From Odobenus rosmarus divergens (taxonomy: Eukaryota > Chordata > Mammalia > Carnivora > Odobenidae), in the NCBI RefSeq assembly GCF_000321225.1, contig NW_004450480.1:2026182-2090181 (forward strand): a stretch of 64,000 bases of DNA, given 5' to 3'. Below, piece after piece: positions 57,753 through 64,000 of the stretch. The translations under genes were made by a program, and so were the position numbers. Under the pieces are notes generated by a model that was not told the origin of the DNA, made no database searches, and saw only the letters and a list, made by a program, of their open reading frames with translations. The stretch's first letter is position 1, and each line of letters opens with the position of its first letter.

Positions 57753-59084
57753 GTGGAAATTTTTGTCGAAATACGTATGTGACCATTTACACCCCATAGA
57801 CTGGAGGATGCAGCCTATACAGGGAGGCATGGAGGGAGAAGTTCAGAGGAAGATGGAAATTCACAATTCTGCAGATTTCATCAGTGGTTGCTCAGGGCAT
57901 AGAGTAGTCTTCCATACAGTTCAGACTAATGGAATAATTGCCAGATAGCTCAGCTGGGGCTGTGTAAACACCTCCACAAAAACTCTGATCCTCATTAATT
58001 TTATCTCTTCCCACAAAACCCAATTATTCATGCCCAGAGAAACACAGGACATGAAAATTTCCTGACCACATGGCTATTTATTTTCTGTAGATGAAACTGA
58101 ATCTCTTGTCAAACTTAAAAAAAAAATAGTTGTTCACTTTCTGCGGCTTATCACTAAAAAGATGTCAATCTCAATTTATTGTACAGGTCAGTTCCTGTGT
58201 TCTCATGTCAAATAGATTTTCTCCCCCTTCTACCTTCTGTATTTTACGAGAACTGGGAGTAAGAGGGGGAAAAAAAGATCAGAAGATAAAAGAATAGTGG
58301 AGAAAATGTAAAATTAGAGTAAAATATGTAAATTGGAAAACCAAAGATTTCCCTCCATAATTGAAGATATCATCATAAAGGAGACCTAATCTTCACAATC
58401 TACTTTGTCTTCAAATTTAAAGTACAGAGAAAATAGATATACCTTTTGACTAATAATACAAAGTCTAAGCTGCTTACATTGCTTGTGCCGTTCAAGTCCT
58501 GTTTTCAAAAATGGCATCCAGAACACTCTGTCTTAAGAGGATGAACTGTTATTTCTGTAGCTTTTAATAACTGACAACTCCACATTTAAATCTCAGGCTG
58601 TACATAAACTGTCAGCATCCAAATTTGCCCAGACAAACAGAATTGGAAAAAACAAAAATAACATGAGGAAAAAATGCGTTATTAACAGCTGTGTAAATAA
58701 CAGCGACAACATTAACTAATAAAAGGAGACCAACAATCTCAGTAAGAACCAAAGAAGGAATTCAAGTTGCTGTAAATAGATTTAGAAGGGTTGGCTATGC
58801 TTCGACTCTTTTCCAAATTCAGTTTTCTTTCAAAGTTACTGCATCAAGGAGCCTAGAGGAAAACCTTTTATGGCAAACTCTTACATGAGTAAAGAAAAAG
58901 TAACAAGAAAGTGAAAAATTTCTTACCTACCATCATTATGGAGAGAGAGAAAGGAAAAGAAGGCCAGTTATTACTCTCATTTCCCTCATCAATTACCTGA
59001 TTTATACATTTATATTTGAAGGGGACAGCAAAATGGCTCCAAGTGCAAAAATGGAGTCCCTAAGCCATTGACTGTGCTTAGTCA
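57753..59084. other. unique DNA, nothing recognised
   Basis: AT-rich. An imperfect inverted motif around a CAGCTG E-box lies at 58678-58701. No repeat or gene supported. Confidence 0.4.
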
Positions 59085-59190
59085 GAGGTCTTTTGGTTGC
59101 TGGTAATAGAAACCCTTCCAAACTTGCTCAAGAAAAACAAGGGATTTTGTTTAATAGCTTCCAGGGAAATCTCTGGGAACTCAACAGTGG
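59085..59190 (+). repeat. old repeat, 5' module as at 19190
   Basis: 'TTTTGGTTGCTGGTAATAGAAACCC' and 'CTTGCTCAAGAAAAACAAGGG' correspond to the first module of the repeat at 19190-19740. Confidence 0.5.
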
Positions 59191-59229
59191 GAAGTACAAT
59201 CAGGTCTTGTCAAGAAATAATGATTGTGT

Positions 59230-59520
59230 ACCTGAAATTTGCCAGGCACCATTATACTTCTTGAAGGCCAAGCTGAAATAGACCAGCAGAGGCCCTGCTC
59301 CCATGAACTTGCATTCCAGGTGGGGAGACAGACAATGAACACAAAACCACATAAATAAGAATGTCAAATACTAATATGAAGAAGATAAAATAAATATGTA
59401 TTATACCACGTAAGATAAAACAAGGGTCCTGGAATTTGAGAAATGAGGGCTTCTTACAGTTGGGAGAGCTTTCTTGAAGAGGTGACACTGGTCTTGAAAT
59501 CTAAATGAACTGGAAGAGGC
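59230..59520 (+). repeat. old repeat, same type as 13981-14400
   Basis: 'AAATTTGCCAGGCACCATTATAC', 'CCATGAACTTGCATTCCAGGTGGGG', 'AGACAGACAATGAACACAAAACC' and 'GTGACACTGGTCTTGAAATC' are the modules of this repeat in order. Confidence 0.6.
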
Positions 59521-59589
59521 TGGAGCTGTATGCCCTGCAAAAGCTAAGGGAATGGCTTTGCTTGCAGAAGGGACAAGTCACAAGTCAGA

Positions 59590-60055
59590 AGACTAGAGCC
59601 CACTGCCCAATATACACAGGATGTGAACCACATACGTAATTTTTTAATTTTCTACTTGCCACATCCAAAAAAAAGGCAAAAAGGAACAAACAAAATTAAT
59701 TTTTACATATTTCATTTAATCTAATGTATCCAATATGTTATCATTTCAACATATAATCAATATAAAAATTATTGATATAGTTTACATCTTTTATATTGTC
59801 TTTAAAATCCAGAGTATATTTTATACTTAAAACACATCTCAATTTCGATGCTAAATTTTCAGTAAAGTAAAATGTGATCCTACCAAAATAATAAAGTTGT
59901 TTTTAGTGGAAAAATATTTTATACTGTTTCATTTTTAAATTAAAATGTAAATTAATTAAAATTTAATTTGACTTAAAATCAGTTCCTCAGTTGTACTATC
60001 TTTAAAGGGTTCAACAGCCACAGTTGGCATATGGCTAACATTTTGACCAGTATAG
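59590..60055 (+). repeat. old DNA-transposon-like MER repeat
   Basis: 'AATTTTTTAATTTTCTACTTGCCACATCC', 'ATATGTTATCATTTCAACATATAATC', 'AAAACACATCTCAATTTCG' and 'AACAGCCACAGTTGGCATATGGC' are in the order of a common mammalian MER repeat, probably a DNA transposon. Family name not certain. Confidence 0.55.
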
Positions 60056-60189
60056 AACAAGAGGACAAGAAACTCAGGGAAGTAGAGGTGGATGGGAAGA
60101 GAAGAAGAAGAACTGGCAACATAAGCCTGGTCAACAATGGTAAGCAATTTGGAATTTTGGCTTTTACTCTAAGTATAATAAACAGCTAT
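60056..60189. other. short unique spacer
   Basis: Nothing recognised. Confidence 0.4.
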
Positions 60190-60665
60190 TAGAAGTATAT
60201 TAGTTTGCTATTTCTAATGTGACAGATTGCCACAAACTCAATGGCTTAAAACAACATAAATGTATTATCTTATAATTTTGATGGTCAAAAATAAAAAATG
60301 AGCCTACAAGGCTAAAACCAAGGCATCAGCAGCGCTGGTTGTTTCTGGAAGGTCCAAGATGGAATCCATTCCTTGCTTCTTTCAGTTTCTAGAGCCTGGT
60401 GGCACAGCTTGACTCATGGCCACATCATTCCAACACTTTTTCTTCTGTGCCTTGCCTTCATCTATCTGACCCTCTGCCTGCCTCTTCTAAGGACCCTTGT
60501 GATTGCATTGGGCCCACTCAAATAGTCCACAAAAATGCCCCATCTCAGGATCCTTAACTTGAGTACATTTGCAAACTCTCTTTTGCCATGTAAGGTAATG
60601 CATTCACAAGTTTGGGGATTAGTATGTGGCCATCTTTGAAGAATCATCATTCAATCTATCACAGA
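60190..60665 (-). repeat. MaLR-type (MLT1-like) solo LTR, minus strand
   Basis: Begins 'GTATATTAGTTTGCTATTTC', continues 'CCACAAACTCAATGGCTTAAAACAACA' and ends '..TTGATTCAATCTATCACAGAC'-like, i.e. the reverse complement of the LTR type at 17575-18045. Minus-strand 62-codon frame inside it is chance. Confidence 0.65.
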
Positions 60666-61034
60666 CAGTTTAAGAACAAGCGAAGTGACAGGTTCTCATG
60701 TAAACTTTTAAAAAAATCAGACTGGCTGTTAGGTCAAGAATGATCTACTCATAAAGAAGTAAGAAAATGGGCTAAGAGACTTGTTCACAGAAATCTAATT
60801 GAGAGTGAGCAAACACACTGTGAGAGATATACTCGTTCTCGTCTATCTAGCACCTCCCTTACTCTTCCTTTGGGGAACTGCTCACCATCGCTACAGTCAG
60901 GAGGGCTGGCAGGCCTGCTGCTACCCTAGCAAGAAAAAGAGGTACAAGACTCAAGCCTAGCCGGTCATCACCATCTAGTCACCTGGCCATGATAGTTAGT
61001 CCAGCAATGAGCATGTCACTCAAAATGAACTGTT
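60666..61034. other. unique DNA left of the L1
   Basis: Nothing recognised. I could not find a target duplication matching the sequence right of the L1 tail (63637 onward). Confidence 0.4.
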
Positions 61035-61968
61035 CAGTACCATACTGTCTTGATGATTACAGCTTTATAATAGAGCTTGCAGTCCGGAATTGTGATGCCA
61101 CCAGCTTTGCTTTTCTTTTTCAACATTCCTCTGGCTATTCGGGGTCTTTTCTAGTTCCATATAAATTTTAGGATTATTTGTTCCATTTCTTTGAAAAAAG
61201 TGGATGGTATTTTGATAGGGATTGCATTAAATGTGTAGATTGCTCTAGGTAGCATAGACATTTTTCACAATATTTGTTCTTCCATGGAACATTTCTCCAT
61301 TTCTTTGTGTCTTCCTCAATTTCTTTCATAAGTGTTCTATAGTTTTCTGAGTACAGATTCTTTGCCTCTTTGGTTAGATTTATTCCTACGTATCTTATGG
61401 TTTTGGGTACAATTGTAAATGGGATCAACTCCTTAATTTCTCTCTCTTCTGTCTTGTTGTTGGTGTACAGAAATGCAACTGATTTCTGTGCATTGATTTT
61501 ATATCCTGCCACTTTACTAAATTCCTATATGAGTTCTAGCAGTTTTGGGGTGGAGTCTTTTGGGTTTTCCACATAAAGTATCATATCATCTGCAAAGAGT
61601 GAGAGTTTGACTTCTTCTTTGCCGATTTGGATGCCTTTGATTTCTTTTTGTTGTCTGATTGCTGTGGCTAGACTTCTAGTACTATGTTGAATAGCAGTGG
61701 TGATAGTGGACATCCCTGCCTGTGTTCCTGACCTTAGGGGAGGAGCTCTCAGTTTTTCCCCATTGAAAATGATATTTGCTGTGAGTTTTTCATAGATGGC
61801 TTTTATGATATTGAGGTATGTACCCTCTATCTCTACACTGTGAAGAGTTTTGATCAAGAAAGGATGCTGTACTTTGTCAAATGCTTTTTCTGCATCTATT
61901 TAGAGTATCATTTGGTTCTTGTTCTCTCTTTTATTAATGTACTGTATCACATTGATTGATTTGCGGAT
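61035..61968 (-). mobile_element. L1 ORF2 segment, inverted 5' half
   Basis: Reverse-transcriptase part of L1 ORF2 in reverse orientation. On the minus strand it runs from about 61968 to 61035 and includes the palm motif FADDM near 61590 and, further on, the segment [17 protein letters not shown]. Frameshifts and stops break it into frames of 110-112 codons. L1 ORF2 protein is the endonuclease/reverse transcriptase of LINE retrotransposition. The inverted half meets the forward half at 61968/61969, so this is one element, not two. Confidence 0.85.
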
Positions 61969-63636
61969 CAGAATAGCGAGCCCAGAAATAGACCTTCAAC
62001 TCTATGGTCAACTAATCTTCAACAAAGCAGGAAAGAATGTCCAATGGAAAAAAGACAGTCTCTTCAACAAATGTTGTCAGGAAAATTGGACAACCACATG
62101 CAGAAGATTGAAACTGGACCATTTCCTTACACCACACACAAAAATAGATTAAAAATGGATGAAAGACCTAAATATAAGACAGGAATCCATCAAAATCCTT
62201 GAGGAGAACACAGGCAGTGACCTCTTCGACCTCAGCTGCAGCAACTTCTTCCTAGAAACATCACCAAAGGCAAGGGAAGCAAGGGCAAAAATGAACGATT
62301 GGGACTTCATCAAGATAAAAAGCTTTTGCACAGGAAGGGAAGAATGAAGGGGGGGAAATCAGAGGGGGAGATAAACCATGAGAGACTATGGACTCTGAGA
62401 AACAAACTGAGGGTACTAGAGGGGAGGGGGTGGGGGGATGGGTTAGCCTGGTGATGGGTATTAAAGAGGGCACATACTGCATGGAGCACCGGGTGTTATA
62501 CGCAAACAATGAATCATGGAACACTGCATCAAAAACTAATGATGTAATGTATGGTGATTAACATAACATAATAAAAAAAAAGCTTTTGCACAGCAAAGGA
62601 AACAGTCAACAAAACCAAAAGACAACCGACAAAATGGGAGAAGACATTTGAAATGACATATCAGATAAAGGGCTAGTATCCAAAATCTATAAAGAACTTA
62701 TCAAACTCAACACCCAAAGAACAAATAATCCAATCAAGAAATGGGCAGAAGACATGAACAGACATTTCTCCAAAGAAGACATCCAAGTGGCCAACAGACA
62801 CATGAAAAAGTGCTCAACGGCACTTGGCATCAGGGAAATACAAATCAAAACCACAATGAGATACCCCCACACACCAGTCAGAATGGCTAAAATTAACAAG
62901 TCAGGAAATGACAGATGTTGGCGAGGATGTGGAGAAAGGGGAACCCTCCTACACTGTTGGTGGGAATGCAAGCTGGTACAGCCACTCTGGAAAACAGTAT
63001 GGAGGTTTCTCAAAAAGTTGAAAATAGAGCTACCCTACGACCTAGCAATTGACTACTGGGTATTTACCTCAAAGGTACAAATGTAGTGATCTGAAGGGGC
63101 ACGTGCACCCCAATGTTTGTAGCAGCAATGTCCACAATAGCCAAACTATGGAAAGATCCTAGATGTCCATCGACAGCTGAATGTGTAAAGAAGATGTGGT
63201 ATATATATACAATGGAATATTATGCAGCCATCAAAAAATGAAATCTTGCCATTTGCAATGACCTGTTTGGAACTAGAGTATTATGTTAAGCGAAATAAGT
63301 CAATCAGAGAAAGACAATTATCATATGATCTCACTGATATGTGGAATTTGAGAAACAAGACAGAGGATCATAGGGGAAGGGAGGGAAAAATGAAACAAGA
63401 CGAAACCAGAGAGGGAGACAAACCGTAAGAGGCTCTTAATCTCAGGAAACGAAGTGAGGGTTGCTGGAGTGGAGGGGGGTAGGAGAGATGGGGTGGCTGG
63501 GTGATGGACGTTGGGGAGGATATGTGCTATGGTGAGTGCTGTGAATTGTGTAAGACTGATGAATCACAGACCTGTACCCCTGAAACAAATAATACATTAT
63601 ATGTTAATAATAAATAAATAAATAAATAAATAATAA
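61969..63636 (+). mobile_element. L1 ORF2 C-terminal part and 3' UTR, forward half
   Basis: Forward continuation of the same L1. Recognisable ORF2 C-terminal pieces include [19 protein letters not shown] (62006-62062), a ZnF-like cysteine stretch [14 protein letters not shown] at about 62915-62955, and an EYYAAIK-like segment near 63220; the 3' UTR and an (AAAT)n tail end near 63636. Interrupted by another L1 end at 62334-62576. In-frame stops and frameshifts make it inactive. About 30 bp of ORF2 seem missing between the inverted and forward halves. Confidence 0.9.
62317..62593 (+). mobile_element. nested L1 3' end (type B) with 17-bp target duplication
   Basis: Insert 62334-62576 inside the L1 ORF2 sequence, bounded by exact copies of AAAAAGCTTTTGCACAG at 62317-62333 and 62577-62593. 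The insert is a 5'-truncated L1 3' UTR of about 243 bp like that at 81-351, with the same G-rich run (62419-62444), ending in A-rich sequence. The older host L1 was already in place when it arrived. Confidence 0.95.
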
Positions 63637-64000
63637 AAACTCCTTTCTTCAGTGATTCCAACCTGGGTGGAGGCAAAGATTGCTCTTTCCATTGCCCAAC
63701 TAAGACAAGAAATTTCTGAGCTCTAGTTATAAACCTCTGCTACCAATTCATCAACTTAGTTTAGAAATGACACAATATGTTGGCTCATAAATGTCAAAGT
63801 TTAATTTTAGGACCAAGGATGGGGATATTGAGCAGTTTGCAAAGAGAAGGAAGAAGTAAGCGGATGGCCAGACTGATAATGAAAGTCGGGAATCTTGCAG
63901 TTTAATAAAGTACTACTAGGCATAAGATCATTTGCAAGCTATCTCACTGACACTGTGGTTCATTTCTGACTGTATTCTATATTAAATAGCAACGTGCCAG
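63637..64000. other. unique DNA at right edge
   Basis: Nothing recognised. Confidence 0.45.

Noticed and set aside
61525..61857. 110-codon frame with FADD as a functional reverse transcriptase gene
   Set aside because: Inverted fragment of L1 ORF2, broken by frameshifts and stops and detached from its promoter and 5' half.
62754..63086. 110-codon frame with a Cys-rich motif as a gene
   Set aside because: It is the C-terminal part of L1 ORF2, inactive and part of the element at 61035-63636.
1..64000. CRISPR arrays, operons, phage or bacterial elements
   Set aside because: Nothing of the kind is present; the repeat content is that of a carnivoran nuclear genome.

Overview
This is a 64-kb piece of a mammalian nuclear genome with no convincing protein-coding gene. 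Open frames are short, lack recognisable domains, and are often low-complexity or repeat-derived. The interspersed repeats point to a carnivoran, most likely an arctoid (bear, seal or mustelid-like). There are at least nine tRNA-derived carnivore SINEs (SINEC type), most with the '-GCCTGGGTGGCTCAG-' head, a CT-rich middle and an (AAATA)n or A tail. There are also L1 3' ends of the type found in carnivores. The arctoid assignment is an inference from how the SINE middle reads compared with remembered dog and cat versions.

Layout. 1-351: L1 3'-end remnants. 352-10.3 kb: mostly unique AT-rich DNA with one SINE, one L2 and two splice-bounded exon candidates at 4.1 and 5.1 kb. 10.3-19.7 kb: repeat-dense, with SINEs, MIR, an old L1, two LTR-like elements and another old repeat. 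19.8-23.5 kb: a repeat-poor block that keeps CpGs and has a cluster of homeodomain-type TAATT[A/G] sites; this is the best candidate for deeply conserved regulatory DNA. 27-42 kb: fossil repeats (L2, MIR, MER5/hAT DNA transposons, old L1) between unique stretches. 44.7-52 kb: a long purine tract, a diverged local duplication, microsatellites and a SINE. 52.8-53.7 kb: two SINEs and a MIR. 55.9-57.8 kb: a small, heavily deleted endogenous retrovirus with two LTRs. 59-60.7 kb: old transposon and LTR fragments. 61.0-63.6 kb: an L1 with an inverted 5' half (twin-priming structure), itself interrupted by a second L1 3' end with a 17-bp target duplication.

No operon or pathway can be described. The window looks like intergenic or deep intronic DNA. 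Its likely function, if any, is regulatory (19.8-23.5 kb, perhaps 43.9-44.2 kb) or lies in a spliced non-coding transcript (4.1-5.2 kb). Family names come from memory of consensus patterns, not from a database search. Bounds of old repeats are good to a few tens of bases; SINE and nested L1 bounds set by target duplications are more exact.
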